Below, one piece after another: positions 8,961 to 17,610 of a DNA stretch of 64,000 nt. Source of the DNA: CANKJK01 sp040081715 (GTDB lineage: Bacteria > Acidobacteriota > Vicinamibacteria > Vicinamibacterales > UBA2999). Below the pieces are notes generated by a model that saw only the letters and a list, made by a program, of their open reading frames with translations, did not search any database and was not told the origin of the DNA. How positions within the stretch are numbered: the stretch's first letter is position 1; each line of letters opens with the position of its first letter. The translations under genes were made by a program, and so were the position numbers. The stretch lies in NCBI GenBank assembly GCA_040081715.1, contig JBEBFY010000005.1:135842-199841 (forward strand), written 5' to 3'.

Positions 8961-9458
8961 CTACTTGGCCGATGCAGCGGCTGCGGGCGCTGCCTCGGCG
9001 TAGTAAGCGCGCTGCTTGAAGCGCCACCCTTCCTTCGTCCGCACGATCACGTCTTCGTAGCTCCCGCCGCCGGTGATCGCCGGATTCTTCTGCAGGTCGA
9101 TGAGCGTGACGTAGGACGACCCCTTGGCGCCTTCCGCAGACGGTTCGATGAGGACGTTGGTGGAGATGTGGAAGATCTTCGGGCGCGGCTTGAGCGGGCC
9201 TCGACCGGCCGCCAGGTCTCCGATCTCCTTGCGGCCCTTGAGCGTCCGGTCGGCGCCGATCTTGAACGTGCCGTCGGTCGTGAAGACGCTCCCGTACATC
9301 TCGGTGTTGCTGCTGTCGTACGCGTAGTTGTACTTCGCATACAGCATCTGGATTTCGGTGTAGTCGGCGGCACTCAGCGTGGCTTTCTGATCGGCCGCCT
9401 GTGCGGCGGCGCCGGCCAGGAGGACTGCGGCAAGCGTGACCGGGATGAGTCGTGTCAT
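8961..9458 (-). CDS. Exported NTF2/SnoaL-like protein
   Basis: A 165-aa protein with a signal peptide (residues 1-21, ending AAAQAAD). The mature part has the SnoaL_4/NTF2-like cone fold pattern: an N-terminal helix with YTEIQMLYAKYNYAYDSSN, a strand FTTDGTFKIG, a KGRKEIGDLAAG helix, and a GSYEDVIVRTKEGWRFKQR C-terminal strand pair. Such proteins are small binding or isomerase-like domains; no specific role can be assigned. An AGGAG site precedes the ATG, and it follows the propeller gene by 12 bp in the same operon. Confidence 0.75.
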   Translation of the reverse strand: MTRLIPVTLAAVLLAGAAAQAADQKATLSAADYTEIQMLYAKYNYAYDSSNTEMYGSVFTTDGTFKIGADRTLKGRKEIGDLAAGRGPLKPRPKIFHISTNVLIEPSAEGAKGSSYVTLIDLQKNPAITGGGSYEDVIVRTKEGWRFKQRAYYAEAAPAAAASAK

Positions 9459-9470
9459 GAGGCGGTGCTC

Positions 9471-10694
9471 CTATTTGGCTGTGACGTCGTAGGCGTACAC
9501 GCTGCCCTGATCCCGCAGGATGAGCGTGCCGCGGGTGATGATCGGGTGACTCCAGGTGGGGAGCTCGCCGGCGGAAATGCGGAATCGCCCATGTTCCACA
9601 TACTGCACCGGCGTGGCTTCCGCGAGCGCCACCTGGCCCTGCTCGCTGAAGAGGTAGAGCCGCGCGTCGGCGTAGATGGCCGACCCTTTTCCGACGCTCC
9701 TGTGCTGCCAGGCCACCTTGCCGTCGGCCAGGCGCATCGCGGTCAGGATCGAGTTGGAGAACCCGTAGAGGTGCTCGCCGACCAGCACCGACGACGCATG
9801 GTGGTTCATCATCTCGCGCGTGAAGTACACCTCCTTCGCGCCACTCGCCGTGACGTCGAGGAGCACGGCGCCTGTGCCGTAGGCCGAGGAGAGGAACACC
9901 TTGCTGCCACTGATGATCGGCGTGGCGATGTTGGCCGTGTCGTTATTCACGCGGTCGTTAGTCCAGAGGACCTTTCCCGTGGCGACGTCCACGCCCATGC
10001 CGTTCCGTGCGGTGAAGAAGACCGCCTGCCGGACGCCACCGATCGTGGCGACCATGGCCGAGGAGTAGGCGGCGGGGTCGCTGGCGGCGGTCTTCCAGAT
10101 GACGGCGCCGGTGGCCTTGTTCAGCGCGACGATCGTGGCATTGGGGCCACCCGGCTGCACGAGCACGCGATCCTCCAGCACGAGCGGCGACTCGCTGATG
10201 CCCCAGTAGGGGTTGTCCCCCTTGAACTCGCTGAGGATGTTCTTCTTCCACACGGGCTTCCCGGTCGCAAGGTCCAGGCACGCGAGGTCGCCATTCCCGC
10301 CGAGGGCAAAGAGCCGGTCGCCGTCGATGACCGGCGTGCCCCTGGGGCCGTCGCCACGGTCATTCGAGAAGAGCGCGCCGTTCGGCGTTTCCCACACCTT
10401 CTTGCCGGTCGCCGCGTCGATGGCCACCACGTATTCCGTATTGCCCCGGGTGCCGAGCGTGAAGAGCCGCCCGCCAGAAGCGGCAAACGACGAGTAGCCG
10501 CCACCGTTGCCGGTGGAGCGCCAAAGCAGCGGCGGCCCCCCCTCTGGCCAGTCCTTCAGCAGGCCGGTTTCGGCGGACTTGCCGTCGCGGTTCGGGCCGC
10601 GCCACTGGGTCCAGTCAGGGGCCTGGCCGTCGAGCACGGCCGTGACAGCCAGCGTGGAGCAGGCGGCGAGGACAACGGTGGGGAGCCAGCGCAT
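9471..10694 (-). CDS. Exported PQQ-like beta-propeller protein
   Basis: A 407-aa protein with a signal peptide and WTQWRGPNRDG at the mature N-terminus, a motif common to PQQ-like propellers of Acidobacteria and Planctomycetes. Blades show the repeated AIDAATGKKVWE, CLDLATGKPVWKK and ALNKATGAVIWK pattern. It is probably periplasmic. It lacks heme motifs and an obvious quinoprotein disulfide, so enzymatic activity is uncertain. Only 34 bp separate its start from the divergent VOC gene. The NTF2-like gene follows in the same transcript. Confidence 0.75.
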   Translation of the reverse strand: MRWLPTVVLAACSTLAVTAVLDGQAPDWTQWRGPNRDGKSAETGLLKDWPEGGPPLLWRSTGNGGGYSSFAASGGRLFTLGTRGNTEYVVAIDAATGKKVWETPNGALFSNDRGDGPRGTPVIDGDRLFALGGNGDLACLDLATGKPVWKKNILSEFKGDNPYWGISESPLVLEDRVLVQPGGPNATIVALNKATGAVIWKTAASDPAAYSSAMVATIGGVRQAVFFTARNGMGVDVATGKVLWTNDRVNNDTANIATPIISGSKVFLSSAYGTGAVLLDVTASGAKEVYFTREMMNHHASSVLVGEHLYGFSNSILTAMRLADGKVAWQHRSVGKGSAIYADARLYLFSEQGQVALAEATPVQYVEHGRFRISAGELPTWSHPIITRGTLILRDQGSVYAYDVTAK

Positions 10695-10728
10695 GGAGCC
10701 TATTCTGCCATTGAGCGATCATGGGGGC

Positions 10729-11202
10729 ATGGAGAAGCTTGAGGGCTGGCTGGACCGCTACGAGCGGGGGCACATTGACCGGCGGACATTCCTGGCTGGC
10801 GCGGCCGTGGCCTTTCAGGCCGCCGTGGGCGAGGCGCAGGGCACGCGTGGGCTGGTGGCACCAGGCGGCGTGCACCACGTGGAGATCAAATCCGTGGACT
10901 TTGCCGGGACGAAGGCCTTTTACGAAAAACTGCTCGGGCCAGCCGTGGTCCAGGATTTTCGCGCCACGATCCCGCTGGAGCCCGCTCCGGGGCGAGCCAC
11001 GCTCCGCATCTCCTCGGGTCCGATTCCTCGCGTGGACCACTTCGCCCTCAAGGTGCCCGGGATGAACCCGAAGGACCCGAAGGCCACGCGCGCGACCCTG
11101 GAGAAGGCAGGGCTGAAGGTCCGGCAGGTCGACGCCGCGCTCTACGTGATGGCTCCGGACGACCTGGAGGTGGAGCTGGTGGCGCCGGGTGTACGCCGCT
11201 AG
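10729..11202 (+). CDS. Tat-exported VOC-family protein
   Basis: About 157 aa from ATG 10729; the frame runs further upstream over the divergent gene and that part is rejected. A twin-arginine signal is visible (DRRTFLAGAA near residue 17). The single VOC domain has candidate ligands His in GGVHHVEIK, His in RVDHFALKV and Glu in LEVELVAPG. The usual Glu of the first beta strand set is not obvious (ATLRISSG), so metal binding may be incomplete. TATTCT at 10701-10706 could be its -10 box. The substrate is unknown. Confidence 0.65.
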   Translation: MEKLEGWLDRYERGHIDRRTFLAGAAVAFQAAVGEAQGTRGLVAPGGVHHVEIKSVDFAGTKAFYEKLLGPAVVQDFRATIPLEPAPGRATLRISSGPIPRVDHFALKVPGMNPKDPKATRATLEKAGLKVRQVDAALYVMAPDDLEVELVAPGVRR

Positions 11203-11413
11203 TAGCTCCGGGGTCTGTAGCCTGACGCCCCCACATCGTGGAGGTTGCCGCCGCGGGATATTTCCGGTTCGCCAGCGAGATTCAGATCGCGAGGGTGTGG
11301 CGACGTCCCTGAACGCAGGCCTTACGGGCCGGCCCTGAACGGGCCAACCGGATCGCGACTTGCAGTGGCGGTGTGATGAATACCCCTCAACGAGCCATCC
11401 AGGAGACCCGGCC

Positions 11414-11890
11414 ATGACCAGTTCGCACGGTGTAAGAGACCTGATGAGCCCCTACGTCATGACCGTCGTGGACGACATGACGACGGATGACCTCGCGCGG
11501 TACTTGGTCGAGCATGAGATCTCCGGTGCGCCCGTTGTGGACGAGCAGGGCCACCTGGTCGGCGTCGTGTCGATGACCGACATCGGCCGCAATGTCGCGG
11601 ATCCCGCGGAGACCGAGCTCGACAGGGGCACGGACTTCTATCGAGATGACGCGACGGACCTCCCATTTGCCGGGCACGTCGGCCGTGGCGCTGGCGACGG
11701 GGGAGTGGCCATGGTCCGCGACATCATGACGGCCGGGGTGTGCCATGTGCCCGTGGGCGCGTCGGTTGGCGAGGTGGCGCGCCTCATGGTGGAGCAGCAC
11801 ATGCATCGCGTCGTCGTGACCGAGGACAAGCAGCCGGTCGGGATTATCACCAGCATGGACCTGTTACGACTGCTTGCCGGTCAGTCTTGA
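11414..11890 (+). CDS. Two-CBS-domain protein
   Basis: A 158-aa cytoplasmic protein made of two CBS motifs: residues about 5-60 (VRDLMSPYVMTV ... GAPVVDEQGHLVGVVSMTDI) and about 95-155 (VRDIMTAGVCHVPVGAS ... VVTEDKQPVGIITSMDLLRL). CBS pairs bind adenosine nucleotides and act as energy-state sensors; the partner here is not known. The start at 11414 is fixed by an AGGAGA site; the open frame begins 18 codons earlier. It is followed after 40 bp by the eRF1-like gene. Confidence 0.85.
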   Translation: MTSSHGVRDLMSPYVMTVVDDMTTDDLARYLVEHEISGAPVVDEQGHLVGVVSMTDIGRNVADPAETELDRGTDFYRDDATDLPFAGHVGRGAGDGGVAMVRDIMTAGVCHVPVGASVGEVARLMVEQHMHRVVVTEDKQPVGIITSMDLLRLLAGQS

Positions 11891-11930
11891 ACCTGGCGCG
11901 CTCAGGGGTCGGCATAGCGAGGGAACGACG

Positions 11931-12395
11931 ATGACAACACATGTCGGAATCTGGATCGACCACGAGAGGGCGCTGATTGTCGCCGCCGGAGAGGATGCGG
12001 TGACGCAGGTGCAGTCCGGTGTCCCCGGTCATGCGCGCTTCACCGGTGGTGGCGGGTTCCCTGATGGCAACAGCTCTCAGGGCGGGGGGAGTGAGCGGCG
12101 GTACGAGGAGCGCCATCGAAACGCCCTCTCCCGTTTCTTTGACGATGTCGTTGTGGCCATCGGCCCAGCCGAGGCGGTGCTGATCTTCGGACCAGGCGAG
12201 GCCAAGCAGGAACTGGCCCATCGGATCGAGCACGCCAGGACGCAGCCGAAGCCCACGCTCGTTGTTGAGGCCGCGGACAGACTGACCGTCCCGCAGATCG
12301 TGGCGAAGGTGTCCGGGTACTTCGAGGCGGAGGCCAGGAAAGGGCGCATGCCGCCTGCCCGGCCGCACCGGGGCGTGCCGATCACCTCGACGTGA
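11931..12395 (+). CDS. eRF1/baeRF-like protein
   Basis: A 154-aa protein resembling the bacterial archaeo-eukaryotic release-factor-like family, often annotated only as translational machinery protein. It opens with a HVGIWIDHERALIV strand, has a low-complexity Gly-rich linker near residues 45-60, and carries the family's conserved VLIFGPGEAKQEL segment followed by a VEAADRLTVPQIVAKV helix. Family members are tied to ribosome rescue or hibernation; that role is inferred here. A GAGGG site precedes the ATG at 11931. The upstream neighbour is the CBS-domain gene, so the pair may form a stress-response unit. Confidence 0.55.
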   Translation: MTTHVGIWIDHERALIVAAGEDAVTQVQSGVPGHARFTGGGGFPDGNSSQGGGSERRYEERHRNALSRFFDDVVVAIGPAEAVLIFGPGEAKQELAHRIEHARTQPKPTLVVEAADRLTVPQIVAKVSGYFEAEARKGRMPPARPHRGVPITST

Positions 12396-12580
12396 GGCGC
12401 TTGAACGTCGCCTTCCGCACCTACGCTGGGTCATTCGGGTTCTCCTGCACCATGGTTTCGACGAATGCTCCCGTCACCATGGCCCCGTTGGGTCAGTGCG
12501 AAGGCGTGAATGGAGTTGGGCAGGCGAGGCGAACCCCCGAGGAATCGCCCTGCTCCACGGAGTGCCAGTTCGCGCCTCGG
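12396..12580. other. Intergenic stretch, no recognised gene
   Basis: I see no conserved product on either strand. The right end carries the -10 of the aldo/keto reductase gene. Confidence 0.4.
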
Positions 12581-12586
12581 TATACT
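12581..12586 (+). promoter_or_regulatory. Leaderless-type -10 hexamer for the aldo/keto reductase
   Basis: TATACT lies 10 nt before the ATG at 12597. No ribosome site is present, so the transcript would start only a few bases before, or at, the start codon. Confidence 0.55.
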
Positions 12587-12596
12587 CGAAGGCGCG

Positions 12597-13607
12597 ATGC
12601 AGTACACGAATCTTGGTTCCAGTGGTCTGAAGGTGTCCCGGCTCTGCCTGGGATGCATGGGATTTGGCACGCCGGCGTGGCGTGAGTGGGTGCTCCCCGA
12701 GGAGCCGAGCCGCGTCATCCTGAAGCGCGCCATCGAGCTGGGCTTCAACTTCTTCGACACGGCGGACTTCTACTCGGCCGGCGAGGGCGAGGCCGTGCTG
12801 GGCCGCGCGCTGCGCGACTTTACGACGCGCGACCAGGTCGTCATCGCGACCAAGGTGTTCTACCCGACCCGGGCCGGCGTCAACGAGCGCGGCCTCTCGC
12901 GCAAGCACATCTTCGACGCGGTGGACCGGTCACTGCGGGCCCTCGGCACCGACTACATCGACCTCTACCAGTTCCACCGCTGGGACCACGCGACGCCGCT
13001 TGACGAAACACTGCGCGCGATGGACGACATCGTGCGGGCCGGCAAGGTCCGGTATCTGGGCGCGTCGAGTTGCTATGCCTGGGAGTTCGCGCAGGCGCTC
13101 GCGATGGCCGACCAGCGTGGCTGGTCGCGGTTCATCTCGATGCAGGGCCACTACAACCTGCTCTACCGGGAAGAGGAGCGCGAGATGATCCCGCTCTGCA
13201 CGAAGGAGGGCATCGGCCTCATTCCGTGGAGTCCGCTGGCGCGCGGTGTTCTGACGGGCACGAGGAAGCCGGGTGAGTGGACCGCCACCTCGCGTGCGCG
13301 GACCGACGACTTCGCGCACTTCCTCTATTCCACGCCAGGCGACGCCGAGATCGCCGACCGCTGCGTGCAGGTGGCGGCCAGGCGTGGCGTGCCGCCCTCG
13401 CAGGTGGCGCTGGCGTGGCTGCTGGCCAAGGGCGTGGCCGCCCCGATTCTCGGCACGACGAAGCTGGAACAGCTCGAACAGGCCATGGGCGCGCTGGATC
13501 TGACCCTGGACGAATCGGAGATGACGTACCTGGAGGAGCGTTACCAGCCGCATACCGTGCTTGGGATCGCTGGTCCGCCCGATTCAGCTGGTCCGAAGTC
13601 CCGTTAG
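12597..13607 (+). CDS. Aldo/keto reductase
   Basis: A cytoplasmic NADPH-dependent oxidoreductase of about 336 aa. All four catalytic residues of the family can be placed: Asp54 and Tyr59 (FFDTADFYS), Lys86 (IATKVFY) and His127 (YQFHRWD). The N-terminal YTNLGSSGLKVSRLCLG is typical of the YajO/YghZ-like branch, and the C-terminal ILGTTKLEQLEQAMGAL segment is the coenzyme-binding loop. The frame extends 29 codons upstream, but ATG 12597 gives the family's normal N-terminus. It is convergent with hicA (14 bp). Confidence 0.88.
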   Translation: MQYTNLGSSGLKVSRLCLGCMGFGTPAWREWVLPEEPSRVILKRAIELGFNFFDTADFYSAGEGEAVLGRALRDFTTRDQVVIATKVFYPTRAGVNERGLSRKHIFDAVDRSLRALGTDYIDLYQFHRWDHATPLDETLRAMDDIVRAGKVRYLGASSCYAWEFAQALAMADQRGWSRFISMQGHYNLLYREEEREMIPLCTKEGIGLIPWSPLARGVLTGTRKPGEWTATSRARTDDFAHFLYSTPGDAEIADRCVQVAARRGVPPSQVALAWLLAKGVAAPILGTTKLEQLEQAMGALDLTLDESEMTYLEERYQPHTVLGIAGPPDSAGPKSR

Positions 13608-13621
13608 ACTCGCGGACCTTT

Positions 13622-13852
13622 CTATCGCGACCGCCTGCCGAGAAGGTCCTCGACCTGGAGCCCGATGTCCTTTGCTATCTGGCGGAGCAATGTCGGTGAA
13701 ATGTCCCGTCCCTGATGCATCGGAACGGTGGTTCCGCGGCCGTCGGCGTGTCGGAACTGCCGGTGAGATCCGCGCTGACGCACCTCGGCGAACCCGAACG
13801 CTTCAAGAAGCGCGACCACGTCGCGCGGCTTGATGATCGGTATGTTGCCCAC
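13622..13852 (-). CDS. hicA: HicA-type toxin
   Basis: A 76-aa mRNA interferase-like protein with the double-stranded RNA-binding-like HicA fold. It opens with IKPRDVVALLEAFGF, followed by RQRGSHRQFRH, where the GSH histidine is the family's catalytic residue, and TTVPMHQGRDISPTLLRQIAKDIGL near the C-terminus. It lies 3 bp downstream of hicB in the same operon, so antitoxin is translated first. Confidence 0.88.
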   Translation of the reverse strand: MGNIPIIKPRDVVALLEAFGFAEVRQRGSHRQFRHADGRGTTVPMHQGRDISPTLLRQIAKDIGLQVEDLLGRRSR

Positions 13853-13855
13853 AAA

Positions 13856-14065
13856 CTACGCGACTTCTACGGTTTGCGTGCCGATGAACACGCTGTCGAG
13901 ATGAGGCGACCCCGCTTCGAGCAGCATCTCGACGACTTCCTGAAGGTTGGCGTGGAGTTCATCCAGCGTTGCACCCTGACTGTGGGCGCCGGCAAAGCCC
14001 GGCACCCAGCCGACATAGAGACCGGTATCGGCGTCTCGTTCGATCACCGCTGTGAACTGTTTCAT
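13856..14065 (-). CDS. hicB: HicB-type antitoxin
   Basis: A 69-aa antitoxin with the partial RNase H-like HicB fold: FTAVIERDADTGLYVGWVPG followed by GATLDELHANLQEVVEMLLE. It is short and carries no C-terminal HTH or RHH DNA-binding domain, so autorepression by DNA binding would need a different mechanism. A GGGAGG-type ribosome site lies before its ATG. It neutralises the HicA toxin encoded next to it. Confidence 0.87.
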   Translation of the reverse strand: MKQFTAVIERDADTGLYVGWVPGFAGAHSQGATLDELHANLQEVVEMLLEAGSPHLDSVFIGTQTVEVA

Positions 14066-14175
14066 GGGAGGCCTCGCCTACCCCGGACGATACCAGAAGC
14101 GTTCCGCGTGCTCCAGCCAGAGTTGCGAGGCACTGGAGTGTCCCGGATCGGGGCCAATGCCCCGGGGCCCGGCCT

Positions 14176-14769
14176 CTACGCGAAGGTGAGCGTGCGGTGG
14201 CTGGTGTGCGTCCGCAGCACGTCGGCCGTGAGCTGCTTCGAGAGATACACCTTCGATTCGCGGTTGTCGGCCGCGTGCGGCTCGTACTTGATGACGTCGA
14301 ACTGCAGGTGGTCCAGCGTGCCGCGCATGTCGTAGAAGCGGTTCTTGGTCTTCACGACCACTTCATGGAAGCCCACGGTGTGCGCCCATACCTCGGACTC
14401 CTCGGTGAGTGCCCGGAAGTGCCCGAGGCCGCGCCAGTCGCGCCGGGTGCCGCCGATCCAGGTGTAGAGGATCTTCCGCCCGTCGAACTGGATCACGTCC
14501 TTCAGGCGGGCAACAAGGTCCGCCAGCCGCGGGTCGGTTTCCGTGGCCCGCAACTCATGCATGACTTTGAAGGACACGGGGACGACCGTCCCGCCGGGAT
14601 CGTCCGGCAGCGGCGCCTCGGCCATGAGGATAAGGCTGTCCCTGTCGTGCAGGCGGTGGATGATCTCCGCGGCCGACTTCTTCCGGGGAAACTCTCCGAA
14701 GTACTCCTCGAGGTACTGGATCTCGAGCGCGCCGGGTTCGAGCGCGTACTGCTTGATGAGATGCTCCAC
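14176..14769 (-). CDS. GNAT-family N-acetyltransferase-like protein
   Basis: About 197 aa starting at GTG 14769; an 18-codon upstream extension would run across the divergent promoter and is rejected. The middle shows a GNAT motif A: a strand YTWIGGT followed by RRDWRGLGHFRALTEE, the R-x-x-G-x-G-like acetyl-CoA pyrophosphate loop. It is then followed by a VGFHEVVVKTKNRFYDMR strand-helix typical of motif B. The acceptor substrate is unknown. There is no Shine-Dalgarno sequence, and a TATAGT box lies 13 nt upstream. Its promoter overlaps that of the DUF5916 gene. Confidence 0.6.
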   Translation of the reverse strand: MEHLIKQYALEPGALEIQYLEEYFGEFPRKKSAAEIIHRLHDRDSLILMAEAPLPDDPGGTVVPVSFKVMHELRATETDPRLADLVARLKDVIQFDGRKILYTWIGGTRRDWRGLGHFRALTEESEVWAHTVGFHEVVVKTKNRFYDMRGTLDHLQFDVIKYEPHAADNRESKVYLSKQLTADVLRTHTSHRTLTFA

Positions 14770-14782
14770 GGCGGGTCCGCCT

Positions 14783-14790
14783 ACTATAAT
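14783..14790. promoter_or_regulatory. Overlapping divergent -10 boxes
   Basis: The 8-bp ACTATAAT reads TATAAT on the plus strand (14785-14790, 8 nt before the TTG at 14799). On the minus strand it reads TATAGT (14788-14783, 13 nt before the GTG at 14769). Only 29 bp separate the two start codons, so one symmetrical element appears to serve both genes. Confidence 0.6.
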
Positions 14791-14798
14791 CCAACGAT

Positions 14799-17114
14799 TT
14801 GACTCGCACGGCGCTTCGCGCACTCCAGCTCTTCGTCTTCAGCCTGGTCGTGTTTCCGCAGCCTTCGGAGGCTCAGGCTCCAGCGTCGCCCGGCGGCGCG
14901 CCAGCCCGGCTTCCGGCCATTCTCGGCCCCGCGCCTCCAGTCGCACCGGAGGTCGTCAACCGCGACGCGCAGGGCAACGCGACGATCCGTGCCACGCGGC
15001 TGACGACACCGATCCGTATCGATGGCAGGCCGGACGAGGCGGTCTACACCCAGGTGCGGGCCGTCTCGGGCCTCGTCCAGAACATTCCGCAGGCGGGGCA
15101 GCCCTCCACCGAGAAGACCGACGTGTGGGTGTTCTTTGACGACACCGCGATCTACGTGTCCGCACGGTGCTGGGACTCGGCTGGTCCGGCCGCGCTCATC
15201 GCCAACGAGATGCGCCGCGACAACGGCCAGATCACCAACAACGACAGCTTTGGCGTGATTCTCGATACCTTCTATGACCGCCGCAACGCCTTCATGTTCA
15301 TCACCAACCCCCTGGCGGCGCAGCGCGACATCCAGGTGACCAACGAGGGCAATTCCAACCAGGACTGGAACCCGGTGTGGACGGTGCGGTCCCAGACGTT
15401 CGACGGCGGGTGGACCACCGAGATGCGCATCCCGTTCAAGTCGATCCGCTACCGGCCCGGCAAGGAACAGATCTGGGGCATCAACTTCCGCCGCGGGATC
15501 AGGCGCAAGAACGAGTACAGCAACCTGACCCCGCTCCCGGCGGCCGATGGATCAGGCGCCTGGATCCGCATGTCGCGGGCGGGCACGCTGGTCGGTCTGG
15601 AGGCGGCCGCCGAGGGCCGCAACCTCGACATCAAACCCTACGCGGTGGGCGGGTTGCGTACGGACAACACCGTCGCGCCCAGGGTGTCCAACGACATCGA
15701 CCGCCAGGCCGGCGTGGACGTCAAGTACGGCCTGACCAAGAGCCTGACGCTCGACGTGAGCGTCAACACCGACTTTGCGCAAGTGGAGGTCGATGAGCAG
15801 CAGGTGAACCTGACGCGGTTCAATCTCTTCTTCCCAGAGAAGCGCGAATTCTTCCTCGAGGGCCGCGGCATCTTCGAGTTCGGCCGGCCGAACTTCGCGC
15901 GAGGCAGTGTGCCCACCGGCGGCATCGTGCCGGAGCTGTTCTTTACGCGGCAGATCGGCCTGAACCGCGGGCGGGTGATTCCCATCATCGCGGGTGGGCG
16001 CGTGACAGGCCGGGTCGGCGCGACGACGGTCGGCGCTGTGGCCATGCAGACGGACTCGGAGGCGGCTTCCGGCACGCCGAGGACCACCTTCGCGGTGCTG
16101 CGCGCACGGCAGGACATTCTGAACCGGAGCAGCATCGGCGCCATGTTCACGGGCCGTTCCGAGTCGCTGCGCGCCCCCGGACGCGCGAGCACGACTATTG
16201 GTCTCGACGGGGCCTTCTCGTTTGTGAACTACCTGAACCTCAACGGCTTCTATATGCGATCCGGCACGCCGGGTCTCACAGGGCGGCAGGAGAGCTACCA
16301 GGCGCGCGGCGAGTGGAACGCGGATCGGTACGGCGTCGAACTGGACCACCTGTTCGTCGGCGACGACTTCAACCCCGAGGTCGGCTTTGTGCAGCGGCCG
16401 GACATCAGACGCACGCTGGCCTCGGCCCGGTTCAGCCCGCGGGTCAAGCGCGTGAAATCCGTCCGGCAGGTCTTCACCGAAGGCACCATCGAGCACATCC
16501 AGAACACGGCGGGGCAGCTCATCACGCGCGTGGAGTCGGCGACGTTTTCCACCGAGTTTCACCGCAGCGACCGCGTGTTCGCGAACGCGTCGCGGACGCA
16601 CGATCGGCTGCTGACGCCGTTCCGCCTCGCGGGCGGGCCCGCCATCGCGCCTGGCGAGTACGACTTCTACAACGTCACTGGTGGCTACGGGTTCGGATCC
16701 CAGCGCAAGGTGTCCGGATCCGTCAGCGCGGGGCGCGGACGCTACTACGACGGCGATCAGAGCACCGTCAGCGTCAGCGGTGGGCGCGTGCAGCTGTCGC
16801 CGCAGTTCTCCCTTGAGCCGAGCCTGGTGCTCAACTGGTTCAGCTTCCCCTCGGTGGACTACACGACGCGCGTCGTCCGCACGCGGCTGAACTACACCTT
16901 CACGCCGCGCATGTTCGTCAGCGGGCTGGTGCAGTACAACTCGGCGGCCAACAGCGTCAGCAGTAACGTCCGCTGGCGCTGGGAGTACATCCCCGGCAGC
17001 GAGCTCTTTGTCGTCTACACCGACGACAACACGGCCGACATGCCACCCGGGCGGACAGTCCGTCTGCTGAATCGTGGCCTGGTGGTGAAGGTCAACCGGC
17101 TGCTGCGTTACTGA
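14799..17114 (+). CDS. DUF5916 outer-membrane beta-barrel protein with CBM9-like N-domain
   Basis: A 771-aa exported protein. Residues 1-27 are a signal peptide, which requires the TTG at 14799 as start; no better ATG or GTG precedes it. Residues about 55-210 resemble a family 9 carbohydrate-binding-like domain (PIRIDGRPDEAVY ... VWVFFDDTAIYVSARCWD). The rest is DUF5916 with FFPEKREFFLEGRGIFEF and many alternating beta strands, ending in an aromatic residue (LLRY) like an outer-membrane barrel. The function of the family is unknown. A close paralogue lies at 45085-47343. Confidence 0.85.
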   Translation: MTRTALRALQLFVFSLVVFPQPSEAQAPASPGGAPARLPAILGPAPPVAPEVVNRDAQGNATIRATRLTTPIRIDGRPDEAVYTQVRAVSGLVQNIPQAGQPSTEKTDVWVFFDDTAIYVSARCWDSAGPAALIANEMRRDNGQITNNDSFGVILDTFYDRRNAFMFITNPLAAQRDIQVTNEGNSNQDWNPVWTVRSQTFDGGWTTEMRIPFKSIRYRPGKEQIWGINFRRGIRRKNEYSNLTPLPAADGSGAWIRMSRAGTLVGLEAAAEGRNLDIKPYAVGGLRTDNTVAPRVSNDIDRQAGVDVKYGLTKSLTLDVSVNTDFAQVEVDEQQVNLTRFNLFFPEKREFFLEGRGIFEFGRPNFARGSVPTGGIVPELFFTRQIGLNRGRVIPIIAGGRVTGRVGATTVGAVAMQTDSEAASGTPRTTFAVLRARQDILNRSSIGAMFTGRSESLRAPGRASTTIGLDGAFSFVNYLNLNGFYMRSGTPGLTGRQESYQARGEWNADRYGVELDHLFVGDDFNPEVGFVQRPDIRRTLASARFSPRVKRVKSVRQVFTEGTIEHIQNTAGQLITRVESATFSTEFHRSDRVFANASRTHDRLLTPFRLAGGPAIAPGEYDFYNVTGGYGFGSQRKVSGSVSAGRGRYYDGDQSTVSVSGGRVQLSPQFSLEPSLVLNWFSFPSVDYTTRVVRTRLNYTFTPRMFVSGLVQYNSAANSVSSNVRWRWEYIPGSELFVVYTDDNTADMPPGRTVRLLNRGLVVKVNRLLRY

Positions 17115-17138
17115 GCCGGTCGGAGACCGGCCGTGATC

Positions 17139-17576
17139 TCACCGGTGCGACGAATAGACGGTCATCTTGCCGGTCTTGTCGAAGGCCATCACGGCGTAGG
17201 GGTTGGTTTTGCCGCCCTGCTCCATCCCCGGCGAGCCGGCCGGCATGCCGGGGACCGCGAGCCCGGCGACCGCGGGGCGCTCGGCCAGGAGCTTCTTGAT
17301 GTCGGCGGCGGGCACGTGCCCTTCGATGAGATAGCCGCCGATCGAGCCGGTGTGGCACGACCGCGCTTCTGCGGGGACCTTCGTATCGCGCAGGCGGGTC
17401 GCCGACTCGGTGACGGTGACCGTGAAGCCCGCTTTCCGTAGATGCGCGACCCAATTCATGCAGCAGCCGCAGCCGACGTCGCGGACGACCGTCATGGCCG
17501 TGGGGCTCTGGGCCGGAGCGACGTTGCCCGCGAGAAGGACCGCGAGCACGGCGGCTGCGGAGATGAGCGTCTTCAT
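17139..17576 (-). CDS. DUF411 metal-binding protein
   Basis: About 145 aa with a signal peptide (residues 1-24) from ATG 17576, preceded by GAGGTG. The mature part is a DUF411 domain: DVGCGCCMNWVAHLRKAGF carries the CxCC thiols, and the rest has SCHTGSIGGYLIEGHVP and GLAVPGMPAGSPGME. Family members are periplasmic proteins linked to copper handling; metal identity here is not shown. The upstream gene on the same strand is a small lipoprotein, 34 bp away. Confidence 0.85.
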   Translation of the reverse strand: MKTLISAAAVLAVLLAGNVAPAQSPTAMTVVRDVGCGCCMNWVAHLRKAGFTVTVTESATRLRDTKVPAEARSCHTGSIGGYLIEGHVPAADIKKLLAERPAVAGLAVPGMPAGSPGMEQGGKTNPYAVMAFDKTGKMTVYSSHR

Positions 17577-17610
17577 GGTCGGCACCTCATGGCCCGTCGA
17601 AAGCCTGACG

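Noticed and set aside
10695..10728. A shared leaderless promoter between the propeller and VOC genes
   Set aside because: The hexamers visible there (TATTCT at 22 nt; TAGGCT at 2 nt) do not have the 6-10 nt spacing of the other leaderless starts.
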